A stretch of 64,000 bases of DNA from Mytilisepta virgata (lineage: Eukaryota > Mollusca > Bivalvia > Mytilida > Mytilidae). Numbering within the stretch: position 1 is the first letter of the stretch; the number at the start of each line of letters is the position of its first letter. The stretch is taken from NCBI GenBank assembly GCA_028015205.1, contig JAPWFG010000018.1, positions 1,240,001 through 1,304,000 of the forward strand. Direction: 5' to 3'. This document shows positions 12,598 through 24,900 of the stretch, one piece after another. The position numbers were made by a program, and so were the translations under genes. Below the pieces are notes generated by a model. It saw only the letters and a list, made by a program, of their open reading frames with translations, had not been told where the DNA came from and ran no database searches.

Positions 12598-12930
12598 ATG
12601 TTATCTATGATATGTACGACACTGACTTTGACCAGTGCTTTGTATGAAAGGGATCCAGTGTATAACACAGGGTGTATTCCAACATTCAATAGTACAGACT
12701 TTCTATGGAACACCACTTCATGTATCCAAGCATTTGAGGTACCAGATAATGAATTATATATAAGGGTCTGCAGATACCAAGCTTCAGTAATACTGGACAT
12801 CAGAAGGTTTCACAAAGGATACCATACCAGATATGGATTATATTTGAATTTGAAGCAATGGAACTACCTAGGACGACTTCAGAATGCCATAGACAAGTCT
12901 ATGGAAAGTGCACTGAGCCAACATTTATGA
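12598..12930 (+). CDS. PC4/p15-like domain protein, possibly a fragment of a mobile element
   Basis: An ORF of 110 codons from ATG at 12598. Residues about 50-105 (LYIRV..., VILDIRRFHKG, YGLYLNLKQWNYL, NAIDKSM) follow the PC4/p15 pattern: a beta strand, a DIR-x-F/Y segment, the G-I/L-x-L-x-x-x-Q-W core and a closing helix. PC4 domains bind single-stranded DNA as dimers and act in transcription. In animals they also occur in mobile-element and viral ORFs. The first 45 residues match nothing I know. No splice sites or partner exons are obvious. The 3' side is followed by 13.0-13.4 kb repeats, so this could be a decayed element gene rather than a host coactivator. The domain assignment rests on pattern alone. 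Confidence 0.45.
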   Translation: MLSMICTTLTLTSALYERDPVYNTGCIPTFNSTDFLWNTTSCIQAFEVPDNELYIRVCRYQASVILDIRRFHKGYHTRYGLYLNLKQWNYLGRLQNAIDKSMESALSQHL

Positions 12931-13077
12931 TTATACAGAATAAATGAATTCACCTCTTTTATGTTGTCTAATTGATATTTTTCCAGGAGGGAAGCAAAAC
13001 TTAATTGAAGGTTATGGTTTTGCTAATTTTTTTTAAACCTTTCCTCAGACCCGATTAATTACCTTTTTCAAGTTTTT

Positions 13078-13320
13078 ATGAGGACAAAGAAACCACAAAC
13101 TTTGTCACGAAACCCAAACTTCTTTTCAATACAGATGACACCTGTAGTAATTAAGTTAATTGGATGTAGATGTGAAATATATTTTCATGACTGTAAGACA
13201 CAATTAATTATCTTTCCAAATTTTTTCCAGGACAAAGAAACCTTCAGTTTTCCCACGAAACCCAAACTTTTTTCTATACAGATGACGCCTTGCATAATTA
13301 AAAGTTATTTTTCTATCAAA
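13078..13320 (+). repeat. Two-copy tandem repeat, period about 150 bp
   Basis: A block with GACAAAGAAACC, CACGAAACCCAAACTT and ATACAGATGAC occurs at about 13083 and again at about 13230. The copies have diverged. The apparent plus-strand ORF over it is a product of the repeat. From 13381 to 14478 I see no further feature. Confidence 0.6.
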
Positions 13321-14478
13321 GTAAATGGCAACTGTATTTACATGACTTCTTTTTTCAAAAGAAAAGTAAATGATACATAAAAAATACACAGCAGGTTAGA
13401 AACCAATGTCATTAAATCTAAAGGTTATTGACTTGGCAGACATACTTTATGTACTTAGTACCAAACAGCAATAAAATAAGGTTTCTCCACTGAGTTTTTG
13501 CTGAAAATTTACCAGATGGTCAATTTTTATGTATACTTTTCAAATATATAAAAAACCATACCTTCATGACTTAGTTTTTCAACACTGAATTTGGTATATT
13601 TGCGGAAAAAACCCTAAATTTTTCATTTTTCAAGGGTGTCACAAAAAAGTCCGTTACTTTTTAACGCAAAAAGATAACTTCACCAGGTCTTTTGTAAAAT
13701 ATTCCTAACTACATAGAAATTGTCCTCTATTAAATAACTGATGAAAAAGATTGATATACTAATTAGGAAATTATGCAAATTTAAGTCAAATAAGGAATAC
13801 TGATAATAATTTAGTAACTTTAGATGCATGTAGAAAAAAATCCACCACTGATTTTTTCTTTTAATTTTAGTATACTTAACTTTAAGAAATGAGTTTCTGT
13901 TTGCAAAAGAAAAAAGTTTGGGTCCATGTGCTTATTGCAGAGGTATTTGAGAAAAACCCCAAATTTAAGAATGGTATAAAGGTTTTTCTTGAAAGATGCT
14001 ATCACGTAACAATGCGTATCTCTTAGACGGTGAATCTTTGGCAATATATATAATCTATCCCACAACTATTTTTAATTGTTCCTTGTTTAAGGAATTTATA
14101 AGTGGTTTTATCTATCTGGTGAATTTGCATTTATAAAACAATAGATAGGCGTGACTTTAGTATTGAATTCGAATTTAAATAGACAGCATTACGCTTACAG
14201 TTTTATACACAAATGCAAATCCATAGAGAATATAATAATTACAACACACACGTATACATATAGGTAGTAACTTCATGTGAACTTATGTTCTATTATTTTC
14301 TAACACGTATGAAGCGTTATGCATACTGTTATGTTCAAAGAATATATATCCCGAACATCACTTAAGAATACAATGCGTAAAATATATGTAAATGGCACAT
14401 GTTTTTCTTAGCGAAAATTTAGTAGTTCCTTTTTTTTTAATTTCTCTGTTTTTATTGTGAGTCCTTGAATGTTCTTTT

Positions 14479-15054
14479 TTAACAGCTTTCCTTTTTTTCT
14501 GTGGATTTCTCCTCACGCTTGGTTTTGACGGGAATTTCGTCCGTTCTATTTTTTACTTTGACAGTACATTTCAAATTCCTTGTAAAGTTCCCTATGTTTC
14601 GGACCGGAATCTGATCTTTAATATCCAAAGTACTCATTGCCCGTTGGAGAATATTGTGGGTCTCCTTCATTTGCGAATGGAGTATTGAGTCACATAGTTT
14701 TGTCATACGTTCAACAAACGCATCTCTGAACTCAGAGTTTATCTTCTCCATTTCATTCTTAAAAATGTCAGATATTTCTGCAGTGCCAAAGCTTGGGTTA
14801 AAACTTAAGGAGCAATCCATGAAACCTGGCATTCTAGGTTTGTCCTCGGAGTATATCAAGCACTCTTTCATGGTTGCTGTTTTCAGTCTTTCTTTGAGTT
14901 TAGTCTCAATTTCTTCTATTAAATCTTTCACACTAATAGCTCCTTTCAGGAGATCCTCTGGGAAATTTTCCAGGTTCTCTCTATTTGGAGAGTCACTGAA
15001 GTTTGGTGACTTCTGTCCTGATGGAATTTCGGTATCATAACCGTCGAGTTCCAT
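14479..15054 (-). CDS. Unrecognised hydrophilic, helical protein with basic C-terminus
   Basis: The open frame starts upstream at 15204, but the ATG at 15054 is preferred: composition turns protein-like there (MELDGYDTEIPSG), and the preceding residues look like translated UTR. This gives 191 residues. Residues about 35-65 and 90-150 are rich in E, K, L and M and are probably helical; the last 25 are Lys/Glu-rich (KTKREEKSTEKK). There are no signal peptide, membrane segment or zinc motifs. No introns are seen. A TATATAAC-like sequence lies about 90 bases upstream on the minus strand. It may be a host orphan gene, a retrocopy or a mobile-element accessory ORF. Function is unknown. Confidence 0.5.
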   Translation of the reverse strand: MELDGYDTEIPSGQKSPNFSDSPNRENLENFPEDLLKGAISVKDLIEEIETKLKERLKTATMKECLIYSEDKPRMPGFMDCSLSFNPSFGTAEISDIFKNEMEKINSEFRDAFVERMTKLCDSILHSQMKETHNILQRAMSTLDIKDQIPVRNIGNFTRNLKCTVKVKNRTDEIPVKTKREEKSTEKKESC

Positions 15055-15204
15055 TTCGGTGGCAAATGGTGCCGTAAATCCGGAAGTTAAATATATGTTG
15101 ATACTTCGAGTAGAACTATGACTTAGTAGGATGTACTTACAAGTTATATACAGGAAACATATAGGGTAAGTCTTTGTGGGTTTGATTATTTGATTTTTAT
15201 CCAA

Positions 15205-17192
15205 ATGTTACTTCCTGGTGAGTTCTAAGAACCATTTCGTTTCAAATAAATTAGACGCCAAGTCATAATGTTATATGAATCATGTCAAATTCACGTGGAT
15301 CACCAGGGAATTAACAAAGAGTCAATTCCAAGAGATAAAATAGGGAGGGTTTTAAGGAGAAAATTACAAGAATTTATTTTATACATTAGAACCCGCGCCA
15401 CAAGTGAATTTGACATTTATGCAAGTAAGAATCAGCTGTGAAGTTGACCTTAGTGTCAAATGGCACCGACATTAATTATTTCTTAATTATCCATGGCATG
15501 GTAATTGTTAGATGTACAAATAGTTTGTATTTTTATTTATCATCTCTGTGTTAAATATTAACAATAGTATGCTAATATTTTCAGCGTACAATTAGTTTGT
15601 ACAACGGCAATTTTTTTGCAGTTGTGAGTAATATATAAACAATAGAAATTAATGATTTTTTAAAAATATTTAACACAAAAGCCATGTATATTGCAGTGTC
15701 CTAATAAAAGGACGATTCATGGCTACAATTGAACAATGTTGAAATAAGTATAACATCACCTTGGAATATCTATTACAACTCTGGTTTGAGATTTTGTGTA
15801 TGCGACATGTTAACGTGTTGATGTTTGTTTTGTTGAACATTCCTTTGTTCGCTTATCTTTTAAACAATATGTAGAAAAAATGTGTATAAGAAAATTTCTT
15901 TCCTTTAATTAAAAAAAATGTTGGATTGTAAAATAATTTAAAGGCAACAGAGTGTTAAAACTGTTGTTGTAGTTAAAATCTACTTTATTTCTCAACAAAT
16001 CAAAATGAATTTACAAACAAAATTAAACAAATCTGACTTATTCCGCAACATAATGACTAATTCAATAATCAAGGAAGTGAAACTCTTTGAGGTTGGTACC
16101 GATACGGAAACAAAACATTTTTTAAAAATAGATTTATATATTTATCAGATTAGATCATATTGTTGACAGCTATTGCAATGGATGGATTTTGGAGAAGTAT
16201 ACTGGGGTCTCATTGTATGACCGTAGTTAATTGTTTTCACACGCTGAAAAAAATAGGGCACTGGAATGTTGATTTCTATTCTTTGTGAAGTTAGCCCAAC
16301 ATCTAACCTTTCATTAAATAAAACTTATTTTTCACATGCATTTTCTTTAACAATCGTAAAATGCTCATCAAACAGTGGGGTAATTTTATGTGCTCAAAAA
16401 TAGGTTCTCATAATATCGCTGTATTAGAAATAAATGTCTCTAAAATTATTTCTTGAAAAAATCTAGTAAAGGCATTTGGTATGGACGAACGTCAACCACT
16501 TATCAGTAAATCGTGATAGCTTTTTAATCCAGATTTCTTTAACATACAATTTGGCATCAATTCTCGCATGATAACCTTATAAACATTTGTAAAGAGTAGA
16601 AAATCACACAAAAATTACACGTCTGCAGTTTATTTCCTTCTTCTTGAGACATTTTCAAAAAATATGTCTTACAAGTTTTACACTTCTCTCCTAGTTTATA
16701 CACAATAGATATTGAGTGTGTGCATGGCACCATGTTGATGTTCTAGTAATACGGCGATACAGTGGGACCGGCGGTACAATGGGAACGGAGTATACATGCA
16801 TTCATTTTAATTGTAAGATTCTGTTTACTAACTGCTCAAATATAACTGTCAACTTAATGTTGGCAAAACAGTAAAATAAGTCAACATAATTTAGTTTAAA
16901 AGAATTAATGTTATTATTAACTTGTTACTTACATGTATCAATACAATTTAAGGGTGATAATTAAAGGGTGAAAAATAATACAGTAATTGTAGCATGTTTT
17001 TTTTGGTCTATACATAATTTTATCGTACTGACTAAGAATAACGTCGTCCTCTGTTCGATATTGTTATTCTTGTTATATGCGATGAAATCATGTATCGATC
17101 TCTTCAACATGCTATAATAGTATAATTTTTTTTTTGTATTCAAACAATAATTACGACCAAACGAAAAAGTACAATAACAGGTTCCATGTCAT
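15205..17192. other. AT-rich intergenic sequence
   Basis: No supportable gene, RNA or clear repeat family. Short ORFs such as the one near 17000 have low complexity. Confidence 0.35.
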
Positions 17193-17202
17193 ATTACTAA
17201 GA

Positions 17203-17479
17203 CAATCTAATTAAAATTAGATCTATACTTATTGCTCCTTCAATAATTCAAGTCATTCAATGTAGATCTAACAAAACTCCATTTTACTTTATGTTCTGAT
17301 GATCTATTGAGAATCCTCCGGTTTTATCCTGAGGATAATGGGCTAATGCCTTCAAAATCATAAAAGCTGAAATCTAATTTACTGATTCGAAAGGTCATCA
17401 AAACAGAAAGTAAAATGGAATTAAATCTACATGCAGTGACTGAAAGGAGCAATTAGTAGATCTAATTTTAATTAGATTG
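17203..17479. mobile_element. 277-bp fold-back element (MITE) with 10-bp target duplication
   Basis: The ends CAATCTAATTAAAATTAGAT and its reverse complement frame the element, and homology between the arms extends inward for about 100 bases (through GTAGATCTAAC and CCATTTTACTTT). The sequence ATTACTAAGA is present directly on both sides (17193-17202 and 17480-17489). A 9-10-bp duplication resembles that left by Mutator-like transposases, but no transposase is present and the family is not identified. Confidence 0.85.
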
Positions 17480-18057
17480 ATTACTAAGATGTCGTAGTAC
17501 AGATTTGAGACAGAAAGAGACTTGTATTACACTATAAATAGCTTGATTTTTCCATGTTGGTTGTTATACATGCAATGCTTCTAGTTCTACAAGTCTAATT
17601 GTAGCTAAAGGAAAACTGTGAGGACCAACAACAAAATGGACTGAGTTTTCCGTGCGACCTATGACCTGTCTTATTAACGCTATTCATTTAAAATTATGTT
17701 TATGTAGCAGATTTGATATAGCAACACATCTAAACCGAAAACACGGTCTAATTCATCATGTTCATGAACATTCCCTGATTTTCGTGAATTGGGAGAAATT
17801 AAATTCGTAACTGAAATATTTCTGCTTAGGAAATTACCATCCTCTAGGCTACAGGATACTAGAAAATAATTATTTGTATTCTTTAATATGTTTAGCAAAT
17901 TTAGACAATGAGATCTACTACAAAACAAAACCTTGTTCTTCCCATGGCTAACCAGGACAAAAATCGCATGGCATCTTAGTTGCCAAGCAAAGTATAGTTT
18001 AATATTGGGGGAAGTGTATTGAGTTTTTGACCCTACATTAAACATTTCCCTCAATTT

Positions 18058-18635
18058 TTAGCTCATCTGGCCAAAAGCCATGTGAGCTTTTGTTATCACT
18101 TGGCGACCGTCCGTCCGTCGTCTGTGTCTGTTAACTTTTCACATTTTAATTTTGACTTCTGAAACCACTGGGCCAAATTTAATTAAATTTGGCAGAAATC
18201 ATCTATGTAAGATCCTTTATACAGTTTGTTCATTTCGTCCAGATCGGACAACAAACGAGGCCGCTATGGGCCACTGTTGTTTCTGATTGGCTGAGTTTTC
18301 AAAAATCTTCTCCTCTGAAACTGCTGGGCCAAATATACCACTTGACATTAAGCATCTATCGGAGGTCCTTTACAAAGTTTCCTCATTTAGTCTCGATTAG
18401 ACAAAAACCATGGCCGCCATTGGCAATTTTCGTTTCTCATTGGCCAAGTGGAACGAAACTTGACAGGAAGCATATATGGGAGGTCCTTTCCTCATTTTCT
18501 CTAAATCCGACTACATATATGGCCGTCATGGGCAGTTCTTGTTTCTGATTGGCTGATATAAAAAACTCTTCTCCTCTGAAGTCGCTTGGCCAAATGGAAC
18601 AAGACTTGACAGGAAGCATCTATGGGAGGTTCTAT
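18058..18635 (+). repeat. Dispersed molluscan-type repeat with internal ~130-180-bp subunits
   Basis: It begins AGCTCATCTGGCCAAAAGCC and repeats phrases such as TTCTGATTGGCTGA, CTTCTCCTCTGAA and CTATGGGAGGT. A related copy is present at 58928-60350 (CTAACCTGGCC, GCCATGTGAGCT, CACTTGGCG). The last subunit runs directly into the first exon of the Ig receptor gene. Confidence 0.75.
18546..18564 (+). promoter_or_regulatory. Candidate repeat-borne core promoter (inverted CCAAT plus TATAAAAA)
   Basis: GATTGG (an inverted CCAAT) is followed by TATAAAAA at 18557-18564, 58 bases upstream of the ATG at 18622. Another subunit of the same repeat has GAGTTTTCAAAAATC at this place, so the TATA is a local change. 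Confidence 0.35.
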
Positions 18636-19102
18636 ACACATGTTGGAATATGCAGATAATATTCAGCTGCTATCAATTTTAATTTTAGTAATATGTTATT
18701 GTTCTGCAACAGTCTGTATTACCTGGGAAATGGAACGACAGCTTATCGTTAGGTGCAAGTACTACAATCCTTACAGAACAGAATCTGCCATGATCACTGA
18801 TCCTTCAAATTTTACAACTGTGTGTAATATGTATAATTTTAGCTGTGAAGGAACACTTCATCGTGTAATTATAAGGCAGTTGTATTATCCAATAACGGAG
18901 GTCACTGTGAATATCTCTAATGCAACTCTTCGCCACCAGTACTGGGTTGGTAAATGGACAGGTTCAACAAATGGTCACGAAACTAGTGCATACATTATGG
19001 AAAACCAGTCCAAAGGTAAATATTGCTTTATACTTGAGACGGTCAATACTTTCGAAGACACTACTCAACATATCATATATGATCATGAAGAGTTAAAACT
19101 GT
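18622..19102 (+). CDS. Ig receptor exon 1: signal peptide and first Ig-like module
   Basis: Two in-frame ATGs exist, at 18622 and 18640. The second directly precedes the signal peptide (hydrophobic core LLSILILVICYC). The first lies inside the dispersed repeat. The module is Cys-rich, with several N-x-S/T sites. To keep phase 1, the donor is taken as CTGT|GTGTAA at 19102/19103. A stronger-looking GTAATG two bases later would break the frame into exon 2. Confidence 0.7.
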
Positions 19103-21911
19103 GTGTAATGTGTTTAAATGTTATATGAAAAACAACATCCCAGCCAACTCAATATTGGTCAATAAATACTTAAGCAAAGCAAGCTGTTTAACAGCAGAAT
19201 AATCTAGGACTTGGCAAAAACATTATGAATTATTTTGGATTTTATTAGTACTTAGTTAATTGTATTGCCCATATTGAACAGTTCTAGTTTAATGGGTTAA
19301 AAGTACATAGGTATCTCTAGATTGTTTCGTTGTGGTTGCAAAAGACTAAACTGAAAAAATAGTACATAACATACATGAAACATTTTCTTTTTGTCTGTAA
19401 ATTAACCAGTTCTTACTATTATCTTCCAAGTGTTTTTTTCCAGTTCCTTCGCTTAACATAATACTTCCTCAGGATTTCACTTATGGACAAGCATTTACAA
19501 TCACCTGTTTCAGCAGTGAGCCAGCAAAGATAGTGGAAATAGTAAAGAATGGACAGATTTATGCACAATTCAATCGAACTCAAAACAAGAGATCTCTAAA
19601 CAATTGCACGTCAATTCTAGAAGGAACGGAGTGTTTTTATGACCTATGCCAATGTTCAGAAAATGGAAAAATCTATATGGTTAACCATGCAGCATACACT
19701 AGCGACTTTGCATACTTTCAATGCCAAGCAGAAATTGAATCTATTGGACAAATAACTTCTGATTGCTCGCATGCACAGTTTGAATGTAAGTATTACTAAT
19801 TCTCGTGTAAAATTTAAAATGGAATCCTTAAAATGTGATAATATAAATACACCCCCTTTCCATATGTACATCCTTTGTTTCTTGGTCTTATCATAACACT
19901 GTCCGATATTGTCGTTTTGTAACACTTACTCGCGGAATACAAGTACAGAAATTCACATTAATCTGATAAACAACTTTCTCAGAAAGGAGCAGCTGCAACA
20001 AGCGCCTCCAACATGCTGTAACTCAAGGTTTAAGATTGATGTGATAATTATATTCCCTTCTCGAAGTGTCGGGGAACATATTGGTTTTACTCCGTTTCTT
20101 ATGCTTATTATTTTTCTTTGTTCTCCAGTCACTTTTTGCAAGCGAGCATTGTCGGAGATGGCTGACCTGATCAAAATAAAACTTGGCAAAAAATTGGGCA
20201 CCATTTATAGATTTTCAGGCTGATTTTATAACTGTCGAAATTGCGTAAAAATTTATATTTGGGGTTAGAGTGGCAATAGGAGGAGGGAGGAACATCTGTT
20301 ATACTGTGCATAATAATCAGTACTAGTTATTATGTCCCATAATTATTGTTCTTATTATTACTTTTTCTGATTAATATTATTATTATTCTTTCTTCTACAG
20401 TAACTTTTTGTTCGCGAGCATTGTCGGAGATGGCTGAACCGATCAAAACGAAACTGACACAATTATAGGGCACCATTAGTAGATCTGCAGGCTGATTTAA
20501 AATATTTCAAAATGACCGCCATTGAATAATTAAAAAATCATAAAGAAATAGAAAGCAATTCTGGACAGATCTAATTTTAGCGTAGAAATGTTCAGGACAA
20601 TGAAAAATAGAAGACCATTTGAAAATGTAACATTGCCGCCATTTTCAAGATACCCACGATGTAATTTCTGGCATAAATAAAATATACTATATATATGAAA
20701 ATATATATTCTTTTTCAGACCATTGGCCAAAGATAAGGTCAAAAACTCCTGTGCCTGTAGTTTCAGGAAAACAAATTCAACTTATTTGTTTTCTTTGTCA
20801 AACAAACTGTTCTCACAGCATGTACAGCGACGTTACATTTTCATGCAAAAATGGACAAATGACAATAAAAAAAGAAAAAGATAAGACTGGAAGATGTGTA
20901 TTAACACTAAAATTTAAGGCAACTTTATATGATGACGGTAAACTATGCACATGCAAGGAACGAACTGCAACATCGTACCAGTTAAGTGTAAAAGGCAAGT
21001 GTTGAAATATCAATGTTAGAACAAATATTTGAGCTCATGAAGAGTTATATTGGCTGCATCGGTTTGAGTCGTATGTCCTACCGCTCAATATCCTTTTCAT
21101 CTTTTTAGAAACCCCTATGGCAAATGAACTGAAACTTGTGATGGAACATCTACCTAGGAATGGTATGAAATATGCATATTTCCTACGGCTTTGCTAGGAA
21201 TAAATCTTTATTATTGAGAATTACATTGAGATTGGTGAAATTCCTTGATTTCTGAGTGATTTATATTTTGCACGTGAAACAAACGCTGTTCTTGTAGGAT
21301 TGTGTTTCAAGATCAGTTATACTATAATTAATTTTTCAATTTCAAAAGTATTTTCCTGGACTGAATAATTTAGTCATGGAAGGGTCTGCATAAAGTTCGC
21401 TTTTCTGCTGACTGTAAATCGAAATAAATAATTATTGTTTTTATTTTTATTTTGGTAGGGAGCTCTGTCAGTGTTTTTCCGGAAATGTCAACCCCGAAGG
21501 ATTAATTCTCTGGAATGACTTCTTCAATAATAATGTCAAATTCAACTGTTTTAAAAATTGTAATGTGAACCTCAGACTATCTACCGGCTACCATACCAAA
21601 ATGATCTATGACATTTTACTGAAATTATTTTAATAAATACATTGTATCTTATGATACCAATTTGAATACAAATATGTGCACATTTTGTCAATTAAGGGCT
21701 CATCGATTGCCTCAAATCATAAGATTTTGAAAGCCGAAGAAATAACCCAAAACGTTGACGGAAAAATTCAATTGCCAAAACGGCCAAAGAGGTAACAAAA
21801 GAAAAAAACATGGACTTTGACTTTCAATGTGATTGGGGGTACCATAATACCATCCGCAACTCCTCCTAAACCATTGTATGGAATTTGATGAAATTTTCAG
21901 AGGATTTTTAT

Positions 21912-21942
<31 letters not shown>

Positions 21943-24900
21943 GATTTTGATCTGATGAATATTTGGGGTTACACATACCAAAACATGGACTTTGACATTC
22001 ATTGTGACAAGAGGTTCCAGTATGCCATCCGCAACTCCTCCTAAACCACTGAATGGAATTTGATGAAACTTTAAGAGAATCTTTTTTACATGATGCTATA
22101 GTGCACCTTCTGTTTTAGATTTTGATCTGACCAACATTTGGGGCTTTCTTTACCAAAACATGGACCTTGCCATTCCTTGTGATAGGGGGTACCAGTATGC
22201 CATAGTGCACCTCCTATATCAGATTTTGATCTGGTTAATATTTGGGGTTACACATACCAAAACATGGACTTTGATATTCAAGGGAATTCCATGAGACTTT
22301 CAGAGAATCTTTATCACATGATGCCATTGTGCACTCCTATTTAGATTTTGATCTGACCAACTTTTTGGGTTTTCCATAGCAAAACATTGACTTTGCCATT
22401 CCTTGTGATAGGAGGTACCAGTATGCCATCCGCAACTCCTCCTAAACTACTGAATGGAATTTGATGAAACTTTCAGAGAATCTTTATCACATGATGCCAT
22501 AGTGCACCTCCTATTTTAGATTTTGATCTGACCAATTTTTTGGGGTATTACATAGCAAAACATGGACTTTGTTATACATTGTGGTAGGGGTACCACTATT
22601 TCATCTGGAACTACGCTAACCACGAGACCAAAGAGTCTGTCTTTTATCGTGCAAGTAGGGGTATCATTAAGTGAGCATTACTCAAAGGTTTTTAAAAATT
22701 TCATCTCACCGCTATTGGAGTTTTCCTATCCAAAATATTGACATTTCCTTTCTTGTATCTTATGTAAGACGGGGGTATCAAGTAGTGAGCTTTGCTCACA
22801 GTATTTCTAGATTTGTTAGTTTTCTGTGTTTATTTGTTGTTCTGTTCCTTTGTCTTCTCGGGGTTTGTCTGTCCAGTGGATTACTTTTTTTTTTATTGTT
22901 CCTTAGGTATATTTGTCCTTTTTTTCTGAAACATTATTGCGCATCTACATACAATATGTGAAAAAAATGTATAGAAATTTTATGCATGAAATCAAAAATG
23001 AACGAGGAATTCAGGAAACAAAGTTATCTAACGGACGAATAGACGGACAGACAGACGGTTCGACAAACGCACGGACAGACGGACAGACGGAACGATTACA
23101 AATATCCGCGAACTTCATTCGAAGTTCAGGGATAATACAGACCAACATGGTGAAGTCAAATCCATCTACGGAGGTATGAACAAGGGATACATAGATGCGT
23201 TCATATTTCTTTCTTGGATTTAAATTAGGGGATAACTGTATTGTATTTTATTAGTTGCCAACGTAAACCGCTGGTTTTACCGTCGCAAATTGAGTTTACC
23301 TGGCGACGCGTAGCGGATCCAGGTAAACGGATATTTGCGATGGTAAAACCACCGGTTTATGTCGGCAACTGATAAAATACAATACAGTTATCCCCATTCT
23401 AATGCAACCTCCGTTTAACGTTAAAAAATAGAATAAAAAGTAAACAGGAAACGTGAAATGCGTTTGCGCAACGTTGTCGTCAATGGTTCCGACGGGTAAT
23501 CGTGGATTTTACGCTTGACGTTATCCAATCAAAAAGGACGTTATATGTTATGTTGCATTAGAATACCCTATTACAAACATAAGATTCACTCACTCGTCGG
23601 GTAAAACGTAATCGGTCATGCAAAGAGCCAGGGATGTTGTAAAAAGTGAGTATATCCTAGAGGGATTTCAATATTACAGTTCGATATTCTACACTCAGCA
23701 TATCTGAGAAGGTTATCTTTAGTCGTAACATAATGCTTATATCATTTATATACACGTATTCTGAAGGTTAAACTATTAGTATATTGGAAATTATGTTTTC
23801 GTTTACCAATTTTGAACAAACTCTGAATTTGACCATAATTTGGGTTATACTTTTTGTTGCAGAAGGTCCCGTTCTGTACATAAGGAATGAATATGTATCG
23901 AATCCTGATATATACATAAACCTTAGCTGTGTTGTCAGAGGTTTATCGAACCGTTTTGTCTTTCTGACATGGATTCATACAGTTAATGGAAAGTATATAA
24001 GATTCTTAAAAGGCAGATTTAAGGGGAATTTATCAACATTGAATATTGGAAAGATGACTCTTGGAGATAATGGTGACTACTTCTGCAGAATAAGATATTA
24101 TGACAAATATGATTACTATGGGGTGGAGATCAATACGAGCATCAGTTTGAAATTTAAAGGTAAAACTGTAAACTGTTACAATTCCAAAACAAAAGTCTTG
24201 CACAGTGGCACCAAATATTCCACAATTTTACCAGATTCTTGCCAAATTAAAGAACAGAAATAATGACCTATTTATACCTCGACGTCTTATCAAAGTTCCT
24301 TTTAACAACTTTTACATATAAAACCATAATTATTAGAAAATTAAAAGATATTTTATTTACTATTTGAAAGAAAGTTAACCTGTTAGATTGTCAAACCGTA
24401 ATATTAACCGTGTCGGGATTACTTCTATTTTAGACGCAATAAATTTAATTTTACATAAACATAATACAATTCAAAAGTATGTAAATGTTCAACAGTCCAT
24501 GTAGAATTACACAAAAACTTTCTGCAACATTAAAATAATAATATCGATAACCATGCTAACAATAAACCTTTCTTCCTAATTAATAACAAAATAAATTTGT
24601 TGCAAAGTAGTTTAAGAGCAGTCAGAACGAAATTTATTTCCAGCAATTGACATTTCTGAACACTTTGCACGTCTTTCTTCTAAACTGCATTTAAAGGTCA
24701 ATGCCGATACTTTCATTTACTTAATAAAATTGTGCTGAAAAAGATAAACATGATAAAAGGGACAAATGATATCAATTTCGTAATAGGGTTGTGTTACAAA
24801 ATCAAACATTGTATATCTTGGAAGTCATGTAAAAGAAGTGATTATTATATTTACTGTAGGTAAACCTATATGCATTGGTAGTAGCTACCGCCTCCACTAC

